Origin: Coprinus comatus
Lineage: Eukaryota > Basidiomycota > Agaricomycetes > Agaricales > Agaricaceae
Reading direction: 5' to 3'
Assembly: GCA_034638255.1 (NCBI GenBank)
Contig: JAWPGT010000001.1
Location: 2,232,001 to 2,296,000, forward strand
Length of the DNA: 64,000 nt
How positions within the stretch are numbered: the stretch's first letter is position 1; each line of letters opens with the position of its first letter. Both the position numbers and the translations under genes were made by a program. Below are positions 24,831 through 37,412 of this stretch, in pieces. The notes beneath the pieces were generated by a model that was not told the origin of the DNA, did no database searches, and worked only from the letters and a program-made list of their open reading frames with translations.

Positions 24831-25225
24831 TACTTAATACTACTCAACACTAACAACTAAAGGTTATGGGATAATGGTATGCGGTCACCGGTGGTTGAAG
24901 TTTTTCAAATTCTGATTCGTGAATCAGATGAGTCCATAGAATATGATCTTGTTAAAACGACAAGTTTAAACACACAATTTATACAACTCTTGCCAAATGT
25001 CAATTTGTCAATATCAAATGGTCTTCTGGAATGTTTGATTACATTTTACACATTTTACAGGTAAATAAGAACTCAATACTTAAATAAGCTCGACTTTTAT
25101 TAAAACAGTGGTTTCTGCCATATACCATAACAAATGACGTCTTATTTGTTATTCGAAAGGGTGTCCACAAGGTACCATTACTTGCATACTTAAGATGCGA
25201 TACATAAGATACTCGTACAACTAGT

Positions 25226-25640
25226 TATTCCAATCACAATCAAACGATCAACGATCAAAAACGTACTTGTACAGGTGTGACCTGTGTGAAAGGCCCAAGC
25301 GGGTTTACTCAAGGTAAATACACCACAACTCTCTTGATCTACTTACGTTCAACATTAAAATATTCAACGTTCAACGAATCTATCGTCTATCGACCTCTCT
25401 CAAAAACAATACTTGCTTCTTATACCACCTCGACCTCTCAGCCTCTCAACTCTCGCCTCTTTGGTTGTTGCTTCTCTTGTTGAACTTTTGGATTTTCAGC
25501 TCTTCGGATTCTTGGGATAGAGATGCAGCTATACTCGCCTCTTTGGTTTTATCACTTGTTGAACTTTTGGATTTTCAGCTCGCATGCATGCAGCTATACT
25601 GTTCTTTATCGTTTCCTAGGTGACGAAGAAGAAGGAATAA
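25226..25640 (+). repeat. Copy of VPS4 5'-flanking sequence, left arm
   Basis: ATTCCAATCACAATCAAACG and the following bases recur at 30594, upstream of VPS4. The blocks then stay roughly collinear through the pyrimidine-rich leader, TTTTGGATTTTCAGCTCTTC (compare TTTTTGGAATTTCAGTTCTTC near 30880) and TATACTGTTCTTTATC. A reverse copy lies at about 43400-43800. There is no VPS4 coding sequence after it: the block runs directly into PSP1 5' sequence. Confidence 0.7.
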
Positions 25641-25689
25641 ACACGTCAACAACGTCGAACCCGAGTCCGAGCACGAATAACAATCTTGA

Positions 25690-26210
25690 AGGTTTCAGCA
25701 AACCGCAACCCCTGGCGTCTACTCGACCTATACAACATCCTAGCCAATCATGGCCCAGAATTAGCTTAAACACTCTCCGGTCTTGGATGACGTAGCGGTA
25801 GAAGCGGATGGAGGAAAAGATTTGGGAAGTGTGGTTAACGATGCTGTTGCAGTGGGGAAGTGAAACCATGACAAAGACAACAAGCGGAAAAGCAGTAGAG
25901 ACAGCTACGGCTCCTGCTGCTATGGGTTATGGTGGTGGAAGTGGAAGTATTGGAAGTGGTGTACGGAGTTCACTGGATGTAGGACCGATGAGATTAATCC
26001 AGGTTACCGCTGGCGTTGTGATTATTAGGGTTCGTCATAAATTGACATTTTATCTCATTGCAGAGAAGAGAGTTGTTTGTGGTTTGGGGTTTTGACGTGT
26101 TCGTTTGTTTTTTTGGTGTTTTTTTTTTTTGGTGTGGTCGTATAAAACTAGTATTTGGGTTGCTTCTATACAAGGTGGTATACCTTTTGGGCAAATTACA
26201 ATAAGTGTTT
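25690..26210 (+). pseudogene. Internally deleted PSP1 copy, left arm
   Basis: It matches the PSP1 gene at 57184-59930 in separate blocks. First comes 5' UTR plus start (CCTGGCGTCTACTCG ... ATCATGGCCCAGAAT), where codon 5 is TAG. The sequence then jumps to the middle of PSP1 (GAAGCGGATGGAGGAAAAGA and the ATGGGTTATGG Gly-rich part). It then jumps again to the last exons (AAATTGACATTTTATCTCAT, ATAAAACTAGTATTTGGGTT, CAAGGTGGTATACCTTTTG). Most of the N-terminal half and much of the PSP1 domain are absent, so it cannot make PSP1. Confidence 0.8.
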
Positions 26211-26338
26211 GTGTTCAATGTTTCATTTTTTCAGGGAGAGTTATAGCTATATTATAGTTCATAGATACACGAAAACCATATATATATACAACCAATGTCC
26301 GAAAATCAAGTATCATTGAGTTAGCACACAGTCAAGTG

Positions 26339-28153
26339 TTAAGTGGGCCTGGTTGTGGCAGTAAAAGCAGTGAGTGATCCACCTTCCTCTCCCTCCTCTG
26401 AATTTGTTTGTTGTCGAATATGAAGTACCACTTTACAAGCCAATACGGAATGGGCGACACGTGCAGCACTGTTAAGAGGTTTTCATAACTCTGGCATGAA
26501 AAAAATAAATGGAAATGTAACGTACATTATAAGCATTCTACCCTGTTGTGTATTTGTGTATATATATAATCATTGTACAACATATGGAAAAGATATGAAT
26601 ATGATGACTCACTGAGAATACAATAAGGGCAATGGCATTCAATAATGCAAGTACTATTGTCAGAAGAAAAATGAAATTTCAGTAAGTCTTTACATTCACG
26701 ATTTGATTGTTAAGTGATTGCTATGACTTACCAAATATGTATATGTAATACTGAATACCTATACTAATTATCAGTCTGACGTTCAAATAATGTGACATGG
26801 ATAAATCAACAGGTACCTTCGGCATATACAGTGTTCACGAGCTTGGAATGGGGTCCATTATATCTGACTGGAATTACATTGTTATATTTATTAGAATATA
26901 CCAAGTAATAGATTAAAGAACTTACAGATTGATACTGCTCGTATTATCATGAGTGTCAAAATACCTAGTACCAAATACCAGAAATTATAATTTTCAGTTT
27001 CAAAAGACATGATTTAGAGTAGTGACTATAGCTTCATGCTTACCTCCATCATAAATCATTAGTAAAATGAAACACCCCACAAGAAATGCATTTACCCCTA
27101 TAATGGAAAATACTACCTGTCTACTGTTATTGCCAGCAAGATCGTGAGTTTCATCTACCAGTAGTATTTATATTATCAGTCAATTATGATATTCATGGGA
27201 CCAGCCTCCAGAATATCATGGGATTATGGTTCATAACAAAAGGAACTCACAATGGATGGATGTAAGGTGAGTTGCCATAAGTGCAAATATAGCTAACCAG
27301 GTTACAATAAAACCAATGGAAAGTATCCAGGTCATATGTGTTCCTTCCTTCCATAATGCCCAAGTTCTGAGTGTTAGAATTGCTGTTAGAACATAAAAAA
27401 TGAGCAAACTTTTAATTGAGCCAGAAATTAGACTGGACCTTCAGCAAGTGCAATCCCCACCACCATCATAACTTTGAAGTAATAAATTATGTAGTAATGA
27501 TATTAAACATGGAATAGTACATACCAGCTAAACACCCATAAATAATTTCATATGCTGATGTTATTGTACTATCAGGTTTAAGGAAAACTGGGAATTTTAT
27601 TAGAACTGAGCTTGAATACTGGAGGATATAAAAATATTAGTGAATACTTACACAAGTACATAGCCAGGATGAGGTCCATAAATGGTAGATATCTCACAGC
27701 AAGATACAGAAACTTTATAATGTTCCATTTTGACTTCCATACCAAGGGTACTTCCATATCCAAACTCAAGAGCCAGTCATAAATCTGAGTATGAGGTAGT
27801 TAGGTGAGTAAGGTGGAATGTAGCCAGGGAAGAAAATATTAGTTACAAAAACACTTGTTGATGCGACTAAAGGTGAAGCAACAGAGTTGTTAGTAATTCA
27901 AATATTCATCAATGATCAGTGATTATGCAAACAACAATGAATGATGAGAGAATCAATATATTTGTTGCTTTGGCTGGAGCCTGGGAATCAATTAATTAAA
28001 TGAACTTACCGGCAACCACATTCTATTGCCAATAAGAATTGAATAATAACTAAGGTGTGTTGACTCTCACCTCAACAGTGTGGGCATTCAAACCTTTATA
28101 TATAGGTTATCAGACATTTGCAAGACTTCAAGAGCTGCAGTAACATTTGCCAT
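26339..28153 (-). CDS. DUF6533-type multipass membrane protein, left-arm copy
   Basis: Many short exons on the minus strand start at MANVTAALEVLQMSDNLYIK. The DUF6533 signature spans an exon junction: ASTSVF joined to IYDWLLSLDMEVPLVWKS, then KWNIIKFLYLAVRYLPFMDL. Later exons give LKPDSTITSAYEIIYGCLA, VMMVVGIALAEAILTLRTWA and GTHMTWILSIGFIVTWLAIF, consistent with about seven membrane spans. The C-terminus ends ...TAATRPT before a TAA at 26339. DUF6533 proteins are a large basidiomycete family of unknown function with a receptor-like layout. Phases I checked across five junctions are consistent, so this copy appears intact and near-identical to the right-arm copy. Confidence 0.75.
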
Positions 28154-28949
28154 CTTGACACGTTTGAAAGAAAGAAAGAGAGAGCCCGTTACCAAGTTAG
28201 GAAGTATGAGATGTCAAAACATTATATACCTTTGGTTCATTAGTATTTTTAGGACCCGATTTCGTGGAATTTGCTATCAGCAAGTTGGTAACCATGTGCC
28301 ATACAACCTTCCATGATCGCATTTCAACTTGTTGAGTTAGTACTAGCTCACCAACACGGATTTATAGGTGTGAGAATCAAGATATTGCATTTGGGGAATC
28401 AGGACTCAGAGGCAAGGTCTTTTAGGAGCTAAGTCAGCCCCTTATTTCGTTATAATTTAGTGATCTACTCAGTCAGTACTGAGATCAGCAAAATCAGATT
28501 AATCATTATCAAAGTGTAGTAGTGGTCTTACCGTTTACGTGACGTCGAGATATATCATTTGTAGTGCTGCTTTTGATCATCATTCATCTAATTTGAGTCG
28601 CTATTATTCACAATTTTGAAATACTACTTAAGGTGAACATTAGATGGTAAGTTTTTTGTACAGGCTTATTAGTGCTGCATGGTACGACTTGCTTTTTTCA
28701 ACTGTAGCTACCAACTCGAATTGCCAGTGGGCTGGCCTACTAAGTGCTCGCCATTAACACCTCAGCCGTCCCATACCTTTTTTTATAGCTTTTCTCATGG
28801 TGTGATCATTGATACTTGATTACTACGCCACATACGATCCCACAGTAGCCGTTCATTCTTCTATACCAAGAGAACTTACTCACGGGCTATGACGGATTAC
28901 CATCATCTTTTTTGTGTAGTAGATCAACTGAGACTCATATGCTGAAGAG

Positions 28950-29860
28950 AGGAGTGGAACGGAGGCTAACACGTTGGGTTATTTTTATCCAGTTCAACAG
29001 ATATATAAACCTGTCGACCTCTTCAGGCTCTTTCTCTTCAGAACCACAATCATCGCCTCGAGCTTTCCTCAGTCTTAGCTTTAATCTGTATCACATCCTC
29101 TTTCAAACTGGTGGATTCTCTTTGCGAATAGCTTTCGGAGCATCGCAAGCAGTGAATGATCATCGATCAATTCTCTTGTGGAATAACATCAAATATCTTG
29201 GCTCTTTTTCGTCTACCAGATGTACGCAGAGTAACATTTGTGGTATCTTGGGTCGTGTATCTCGTAGGAGTATATGCCTAAGATACCTGGTACAAGATGG
29301 AGTCAGGCTACACAGTGGCTTTACATCAATTAACACAACCTCTCGTTCCTCTACTCCACGAGTCCACTCCTCTGTTATACCAACCTATCCTCTTCTCCCA
29401 TATGCCCCAACCCTCCACTTTTCCTGTCCTTCAGTGTTCCAACACGAACGCAATCTCGAATCCACAGCAGTCACCCTGGCCCATCTACGACTATTTTCCA
29501 AGCGTCATATCACTTCCATCCAACCACCCCCACCTATAATCGCATGGCACCACCCGCCCTTTCTCCTACTCTTTACATATTCCAATCCCATCCATCTCCG
29601 TGATGTTTCACTCGGGTTTATTGTACAACCCAAGATCAATATCAGATTCGCCTTCCAATCGAAATATACCCAGGCTCCAGTGCATCTATCGAATCTTTTC
29701 TTTTCTTTTTGCACCATTCTTGAGATAATATAGTATAGTATCTAGCCTCTACTTTTCTTCTTTAATTCTATCGTATCCATATAATTTTAAGTATTCTAGT
29801 ATAGTGATCCGTAATGAAATCGTATAGTTTATATTGTACTTAAGAGACGCCATTCAGTTT
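28950..29860 (+). repeat. ~1-kb repeat A, left-arm inner copy
   Basis: This is a direct repeat of 23360-24640 without the Tc1 insertion. It starts AGGCTAACACGTTGGGTTAT and ends near CACTATACTAGAATACTT (reverse strand). A 273-codon frame covers much of it but is not conserved among the four copies, so I treat it as non-coding. Confidence 0.75.
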
Positions 29861-30998
29861 ATATATGGCAGACCACACAGTTTTAATCAGAGTTGAGTTG
29901 AAATATTGTTCCTATTTACCTGTTGTAAAAAGTGTAGAGGTTGTATGATTTCTGGGTTTTAACTCGTAGTTTTAACAAAGTCGTACTCAGGCTCTATCAT
30001 TATGGACTCATCGGATTCACGAAATCAGAAATTCAAAAAACTCCAACTACCACATGTGCCATTGTGTGGCGTGCAATGGGCCAAGTGGTACATTGGGTAA
30101 ATACCAAAAAAATTAAACACAAAACTCAAGATTTCCAAGTCTTAAACCTTAAACTTCGTTGAGTTGGTATCATGCAGCATGCTATTGTTACTTATACTCC
30201 CAGGTACTCGCCGGACTCCGGAGTCCTAGCAACCTAAAGAGACTGAAGTAACTGACTCGCTTAACTTCATGACTCGGATTCACAAAGTCACAATTCGCAA
30301 GTCAAGGATATGGATAGTATGTCATACTATAGACTACCGGTTCTGAGTGTGACCTTGACTTGGAGTCTACTGAGTACTTCATGATTCATGAAAACCACGG
30401 GGCCGTCTTGCCAGAGTAATCCTATCACAACCAAATGATTAAATGTATCAAGGAGGGCGTAGATGGGTAATAAGGTATGGATTCAAGAAAATGAAACCGC
30501 ATTCCTGGATATGTGGAGGTAATTTAATTCGTGTGGCAGTGCACTGAGCATCTGCTGAGTACCTTTGTTTGTCATAAACATGAGATACAAATATTCCAAT
30601 CACAATCAAACGATCAACGATCAAAAACGTATTACAGGGGGTGGTGTGTGTGCAGTGCGTGACGCTTTGGGCGGGTTTACTTAAGTAAACACAGCACTCA
30701 ACGTTCAACAGGTTCAACCATCAACAACCTCACTCAATCTACGACCCCTTCCTTCCATCCCCCTTCCCTCCTCTCTAGAACAATACTCTCCAGTCTTTTG
30801 TTATACTTATCTCGAACTACGAACTAGGTTTATCTCTCAACCTATCTCTCTCTCAGCTCTGTTGGTTGTTGAACTTTTTTTTTGGAATTTCAGTTCTTCG
30901 GATTCGGTTTGGACAGATATATACTGTTCTTTATCACATACGCTCACGCAGAAGAAAACGTTCCTAGAAGAAGAAACAGTGAAAGAGAGAAAGGAATT
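29861..30998. promoter_or_regulatory. VPS4 upstream region with repeat fragments
   Basis: 30110-30340 holds a reverse copy of repeat D. 30594-30970 is the 5'-flanking block of VPS4: a pyrimidine-rich leader (30720-30860), then TTTTTGGAATTTCAG, which may be a leader-intron acceptor, then the purine-rich bases before the ATG. The same block is copied in both duplication arms. Confidence 0.5.
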
Positions 30999-32724
30999 AT
31001 GTCTGGTTCAGGTTATCTAGACGTACGTACCTTTTATTGCTTTCCCCATTTTCTTTTTTTTTCATTATTATTAACGATGATGATGATGATGATGACGATG
31101 GAATAGAAAGCAATAGAATTGGTTCAGAAAGCAGTTGTTGAAGATAATGCTAATAATTATGCGGAGGCGTATAAGTATTATCAGAATTCGTTGGATTATT
31201 TTATGATGGCTTTGAAATGTACGTTTTATCCTATCTCCAAACTTTTGGTATACTGATGATGTGGTTTAGATGAAAAGAATGAACGTTCCAAAGTCCTTAT
31301 AAAAACTAAACTCAATGAATATTTAACTCGTGCTGAGAAACTTAAAGAACATTTAAGTAATGCTCCTTCTGAAAAGAAAGGAAAGAGTGTTATTGGTATG
31401 AATGGAAGTGGTAATGCAACTGGTAAAAAGTAAGTAAAACAACTCCCCACACATTAACATTAACAATTGAAACACAACCCAACAACTCTCTTATTCAGGA
31501 ATGAAGAAGAAGAAGACATGGATGCAGAAACTAAAAAACTTCGAGCATCATTAGCTTCAGCAATTTTAACCGAAACACCTAATGTTAAATGGGATGATGT
31601 AGCTGGATTAGAAGGAGCAAAAGCATCTTTAAAGGAAGCAGTTATTTTACCAATCAAGTTTCCGCATTTGTTTACTGGGAAAAGAACACCTTGGAAAGGA
31701 ATTTTGTTGTATGGACCTCCAGGAACTGGAAAAAGTTATTTGGCGAAAGCGGTTGCGACGGAAGCGAAGAGTACTTTTTTTAGTGTTAGTTCATCGGATT
31801 TGGTAACGAAGTGGCAAGGTGAATCTGAGAGGTGAGTTTGTTTTTTTTGTTTCTTTTATCCGATTTTCGTTACCTTACGTATTTTATTTATATAGATTGG
31901 TGAAGAACTTGTTTCAATTGGCGAGAGAATCGAAACCTTCGATTATTTTTGTTGATGAAATTGATTCGTTGGCGGGAACGAGGAATGAATCGGAATCGGA
32001 AGGTTCAAGAAGGATTAAGACTGAATTTTTGGTTCAGATGAATGGTGTTGGACATGATGATACTGGTGTACTTGTCCTTGGAGCTACAAATATTCCATGG
32101 CAACTTGATAATGCTATCAAACGTCGGTAGGTGTTATATTAAATTTCATTAAACTGGTTGTAACCCCTGAAACCTTTAATTTTATAGATTTGAGAAACGA
32201 ATATATATTCCACTACCAGGACCAGATGCTCGTCGTCGGATGTTTGAAATCCATATCGGGAATACACCTTGTAACCTTGAACATAAAGATTATCGATTAT
32301 TAGCAGAGAAAACGGATGGATTTTCTGGATCGGATATAGCGATTGTTGTACGAGATGCATTGATGCAACCGGTACGTAAAGTGATCAATGCGACACATTT
32401 TAAAAAAGTGGTGGTTAAGGATGAAGAGAGTGGGAAGAGTAAAGATAAATGGACACCTTGTTCACCTGGTGCTGAAGGTGCATTGGAAATGCCGTGGAGT
32501 GATATTGAAAGTGATGAGTTGTTGGAACCTCCTTTGACTGTTGTGGATTTTTTGAAGAGTTTGGAAAGTTCGAGACCTACGGTTACGGCTGCTGATATTA
32601 AGAAGCATGAGGAATGGACGCAGGAGTCTGGTGAGTTTTTTTTCTTCTTTTCTTTGAGTTTTTTTTTTTTTTTTTCGTGTTAGGAGCTGATTGGTATATT
32701 ATAATAGGTCATGAGGGTGTATAG
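30999..32724 (+). CDS. VPS4: VPS4 AAA ATPase (ESCRT-III disassembly)
   Basis: VPS4 recycles ESCRT-III filaments during multivesicular-body sorting, cytokinesis and membrane repair. Exons starting MSGSGYLD read through an N-terminal MIT domain ([39 protein letters not shown]), a coiled linker, and one AAA cassette: [14 protein letters not shown], Walker [19 protein letters not shown], pore-loop region [15 protein letters not shown], Walker [21 protein letters not shown], sensor [20 protein letters not shown], and a C-terminal helix ending in [12 protein letters not shown]. The last intron (GTGAGT near 32630 to ATAATAG) places the stop at 32722-32724. Length is about 430 residues, normal for VPS4. 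It is single copy here although its promoter block is duplicated. Confidence 0.96.
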
Positions 32725-32990
32725 GGGTTACCCTTATTTTTGTGTGATGTATTTGTATTGTGTTTTATGCGTTGAACAAGACATGATCTCCAATAGAATG
32801 TGTGGAGTAGGGTTCCAAAATTGAAGATATGTCGAAATGGAGAGATTGACGTGAGTGTAAGGTGTAGCTAGACACGTGTGATGATTCTAGAAGCCAAGGA
32901 CGATGATTGGGCGTTTAGTATATATATATATGAGCTGTCGTAGATTCGTAGTCAACCCTTAAGGCCTTACAGCTTGCAGGTTGGGCAAGA

Positions 32991-35900
32991 ATGGGACCCT
33001 TCACGGTAGCCGAGTTTGGGGAGTTGGTAAGTGCAGCGCTAGAAGCCTGTGACCCTGAGCGACAAAGTAATTCCATTTTGCTTTCATTCTTTTTCCTTTT
33101 CTTTATTTTTAATTCGTATTGTTCGCAGTGTCTCACTCTTTCTTTAACAACATGCTCATCCAAAACCCAATCAACTCTATCCCAATGCCCATCATCATCG
33201 ATTCAGACCCTCCAGTCACTCATACTCCTCAACGAAAACTCTTTCGTAGGATAAAGTCTGTTCTGGGCAGTACTGCTCGTAGACAACGTTCAGCGTCATG
33301 TACTCAACAAGATGCTTCTGCTACGAGTACTAAATCGAATTTCAAAGAAGAATCGATACCAATACCTCCTGTTCCTCCCACTACAACCTCTGCTACTTCT
33401 ATTCGTAGTGGTAGACCGCGTAGTGTATCTGCTGCTGCATCACTTCATTTTGAAGCTCCTTCACCACCAGAGTTTATTCCTTATATTCCGAAATATATTC
33501 AAAACCGACAACGCCAATTACAACAACAACAACAAGACGTTCGGACTCGGGAGTTATCGTCGATATTGACATCATCATTTCCAATTCCTACTTCCACTCC
33601 AACTCCAGCTTCGAATTCGAATTCGGATTCAAAACGCGTTGTTGTTGGTGTTGGTATTGGTGAAGCTCAAGTTCCATTACCAGCTTCACCTACTTCTGAG
33701 CGGTCTATATCGACTGCTTCTTCAACCATGTCTATGTCTATGTCTATGTCTCCTGTCACTCCTGTTTTTCCAAATCATCATTATTCTCATCATCATCAAT
33801 ATCAATACATTCAAGACGTCCATCTTCAACCTCATCCTTATGCTTATTGTGGTTCTGGTTCTGGTTCTGGTTCTGGTACCGGTTCTGGGTTTGGTTCTGG
33901 TTCTGGTTCTGGTTCGGCGCCTTTTACTATTACGTCTATGACTACCAGGTCTTCGACGGAAAGTAATACTAATTATAGTCCGGATCAACAACCACCACCA
34001 CAACAACAACAAGAGCTAGACCCATTTGTTAAAGGCAAAAACCGGATTGTACGGAGAAGTTTAATTCAAGATTCGTTTTTATTGGCTTGTGCTGGAACCA
34101 CGGGTACTGGTGTTGGTGTTGGTATTGGCGATTCATCTTCATCTTCCCCTGGATCATTCAATTCACCTTCTCCAATAACGAATTCTACACTATTGCTACT
34201 TTAAACCAAGGTCAAGGTCGGAATCAAATACCAACCAAGAAATTATCATTATCATTAAATTCGAATTCAAAGAAGAAATCAAAAATGAATTTATTACCTC
34301 CTCTTAAACCTCCACCTTCTTGTCCATTACCTAGTCCTCCATTGACTGTTACTTCGGATACGGATGATTCGGATTCTAGTTTTGTTGGATTTGGTGGGAG
34401 TGTTGTTAGTCCTACTAGTCCTACTGGTACTATTGGAATTCGAATTTGAATTCTCAACCGACTTCGCCTGTACAGAGACATACACCAGCGCCTGCACAAG
34501 TACAACAAGTGCAAGTGGAAGAAGATGAATGGACTTTGTATCTTGGTTCTCATTCTTTACCGTTAGAGTTGGAATTGGATTTGGAGAATAGGAAGAAGAG
34601 AAGTAGGAGTAGGAAGAAAAGTGGTAGTGGTAGTGGTAGTGGTAGTGGTAATAGTAAGGTTGGAAGTGGGAATGAGAACGAGAATGGGAATAGGAATAGG
34701 AATGGGAAAGTGAGTTTGGAATCAATGTCGATGAAACAAGTGTTACTTTCACCTAAGGATATTCAAGAGAGAGGAAGGAAGAGATCTGCTTCTACTATTC
34801 GTTCGACTGCTACTATTGTTCCTAATGCGAATGGGAATGGGGATGGGGATGATGAAAAGAAGGAGATGGGATTGGTTAATACTGATTGGACGTTACAGTT
34901 ACCTTTGTTGAAGAAAAGTAGGAGTGGGTTGGTTATTGATACTAATGATGGGAAGGGGCTTAAGGAGTCTGTAGGAAATGTGAGTGTAGATGTAGGTGTA
35001 GGTGTGGACGAAGATGGATCTGAAGAGAATGGGAAAGGAAAGGGGAAAGGTTTGAGAAAGGAAAGAAGTTTTGCGGAATGGACTCAGGATTTACGTGATG
35101 AATTGGAAAAAGAAGAGGAGAAGATGAGGTTGAAGATGAGAGCTGTTTTGGAATGTGGTTTGGAAAGAAATCAGAATCAGAATCAGAATCAAGTTCAGGT
35201 TAGGAGAGGTGAGGAGGGTGAAGAGAGGATGAGGAAGAGTAGTCAAGTTTCGTTGACTTCGATTAATCCTGTGAGGAAATCAAGTATGAAGAAACAATTA
35301 CCTATTGGAATTGGATCTGGAAGATCACCTATTTCGATGACTTTTCCTGCTTCGTCGTCAGCTGTTTCACTTTCACTTTCCTCGACACATTCGATACCTG
35401 TGTCACCAATAAATGGGACTTTTCAACAACATCACTCAAATAAGAATATGAATACGAATACGAATGCGAATGCGAATGCTTTACTGGTACCTCCAACTCC
35501 AACAACACCTAATCTTAAGACCAGAGGTAGTAGAAAGTTTTCAACTTCAACTTCGATTTCAACTTCAACTACTACAACGACGATGACCTCAACTTCAACT
35601 TCAACTTCTACACTTGGGAAATTTCCTTTACCTCCTTCTTCACATTCCTCTTCCCATTCTTCTCATTTTAATAATATAACCAATATCACTAATAATTTCA
35701 CCACTATCAATACTACTACTACTACCGATATCACCACCGTCGCTACTACTACCAACGCCAACGCCAATTCCAACGCCAATTCCAATGCCACCAACGTCAA
35801 CGTCAACGTCAATACTATTACCTCCAACAATAACAATCATAATATGAGGACTACGGCTAAATTATTAAGTTTTGGAAGTAGAATGATGCAAAGGAAAAGT

Positions 35901-37224
35901 GGGGTTGGTTCTGGTACTGGTACTGGTATAGGTACTGGTATAGGAAGACTTTCGGTTTATCCTTCTATGGAAATTGGGAACGTGATGTTGTAGGTATAAG
36001 TCAATGTCAGATTTAGGTTTGGAGATGGAGAGGGAGAGGGAGAGGGAGAGAGGGAATGTGAAGGAGAAAGAGAAGGAGAAAAAGAGGGAAATGAGAATGA
36101 GAAGAGGATTGGGAATGGGAATGGGGATGGTAGTACCGACATCAGCTCCGGCTACTACTTCTTGTTTTCCTATTGATATTTCTGGAGGTTGTGTTAATGG
36201 TGGAAATGAACGATATGTTAGTGGGAATGGAGGATTAAGAAAAGGATTGAGAGAGAGAGCTAGATCTTCAATTTTTGGTAATGGGAAAATGGGTTTGAAT
36301 TTGAATTCTAGTGAAAGAATTCATATTTCTACACCTGTTCCTATTTCAATTCCAGTCCTGAAGCCGACACCGAATCGTGTTTTGGATATTTCACCTTCTG
36401 CTTCTGCTTCGACTTTGTCTTTTGTTCCTGGTCCTGAAACTGAAGTACTAGTACCTATGGTTAGGCCTACACAAAACGAAAAAAATGAAAATGAAAGCGA
36501 ACACATTTATTCAACGTTATTGGCCAATACTAATACTGGTGCCAAGAATAAGAAGAAGAAAAGTTATACGAAATATGTACCTCCACAAACATCATCTTCA
36601 ATCACCACTATTTCCACCATTTCTTCAACGACAAACACCATAAACACAATTAATAGTTCAGTTACGATTACACCTTGTTCACCTCAAAAAAATCAAGAGG
36701 TGATAGTGGAGAGGGTGGAGGTGGAAGTGGAGGTGGAAGAATGGAAAGGTTATATTTGAGAGTAGAAGAAATGGAAGGTGAAAGAGTTGGTAGAGTTGGT
36801 AATAGAGCTAGAGTTGAATTGGAAGATAGATTGGCTGCTTTGGAAGCTGGATTAGTTGAATCGTTGGCTGGTCTTGAAAGTTTGAAGTTGAATTCGAATT
36901 CGGATTGTGGTGAGGAGGTAGTTGAAGGTGGTGGTGATTTTGAAGGTGATGTTGAGGTATTAGAAGGTCAATGTGATGATGAAGTTAAAGTGGAAAGTCC
37001 TAAGAAACGTCAACGATATAGTGGTAATGGAGAAGAAGATATAAGAGATGATGCGGATGTTCAAATTGTTATTGTTGGACCTGATTCTGATTCTAGTGTT
37101 CATTCTTCGCCTTCACCTTTACCTTTATCTGAAACAGAAATCGAAACTGCAAGAAAAAGCTTTGAAACTACCGCTTCTACGACTACGACTACATCCAATG
37201 GACAAGGATTTGAAACATGTACAA

Positions 37225-37262
<38 letters not shown>

Positions 37263-37412
37263 CCTATTCCCAATTCCAACTCCAATTTCAATCGTAGAGG
37301 TTGCTGGGATGAGGAAAATGATAATGATGATAATGATGGAGATCGTAGAAGTGTTTGGAGTATGTGGAGTGGTGGAGCTTATTATTCTGCGAGAACGAGT
37401 TTGGATTTTTAA
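32991..37412 (+). CDS. Very long Ser/Gly/Asn-rich low-complexity protein, unknown function
   Basis: Successive open frames change phase at 34117-34210, 34400-34470, 35930-36020 and about 36700, where GT...AG introns of about 70-90 bp can restore the frame. I read one gene of well over 1,000 residues. An optional first exon (32991-33066, MGPFTVAEFGELVSAALEAC) can be spliced to it; otherwise Met at 33155 (MLIQNPINSIPMP) is the start. Repetitive stretches include poly-Gln, (SG)n, (NANA)n and (ST)n. More complex parts are PQRKLFRRIKSVLGSTARRQ, EEDEWTLYLGSHSLPLELEL, RSFAEWTQDLRDELEKEEEK (coiled coil), RVELEDRLAALEAGLVESLA (coiled coil), and a C-terminal WSMWSGGAYYSARTSLDF. It is probably a fungal scaffold or regulator; no family is recognised. 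Confidence 0.6.

Larger units (their letters stand above)
21210..29860 (+). repeat. Left arm of a large inverted duplication
   Basis: This arm is homologous, in reverse, to 39080-47353. Anchors from outside in: ACTCGAG...ACTCAG near 21211 against 47353; F-box region; ~1-kb repeat; VPS4-promoter-like block; PSP1 fragment; DUF6533 gene; second ~1-kb repeat ending CACTATACTAGAATACTT (reverse) near 29810. Similarity is very high in the DUF6533 gene and lower, with indels, in the F-box part. The arms share the same order of blocks, so they arose from one copying event rather than independent insertions. Confidence 0.88.

Noticed and set aside
28912..29733. 273-codon open frame in repeat A (+)
   Set aside because: The equivalent frame is not kept in the other three copies of the repeat and it has no domain or sensible composition; treated as chance.
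33312..34012. Alternative frames overlapping the Ser/Gly-rich gene, rich in Leu/Val or Arg/Thr
   Set aside because: They are shadows produced by the repetitive codons of the main gene.
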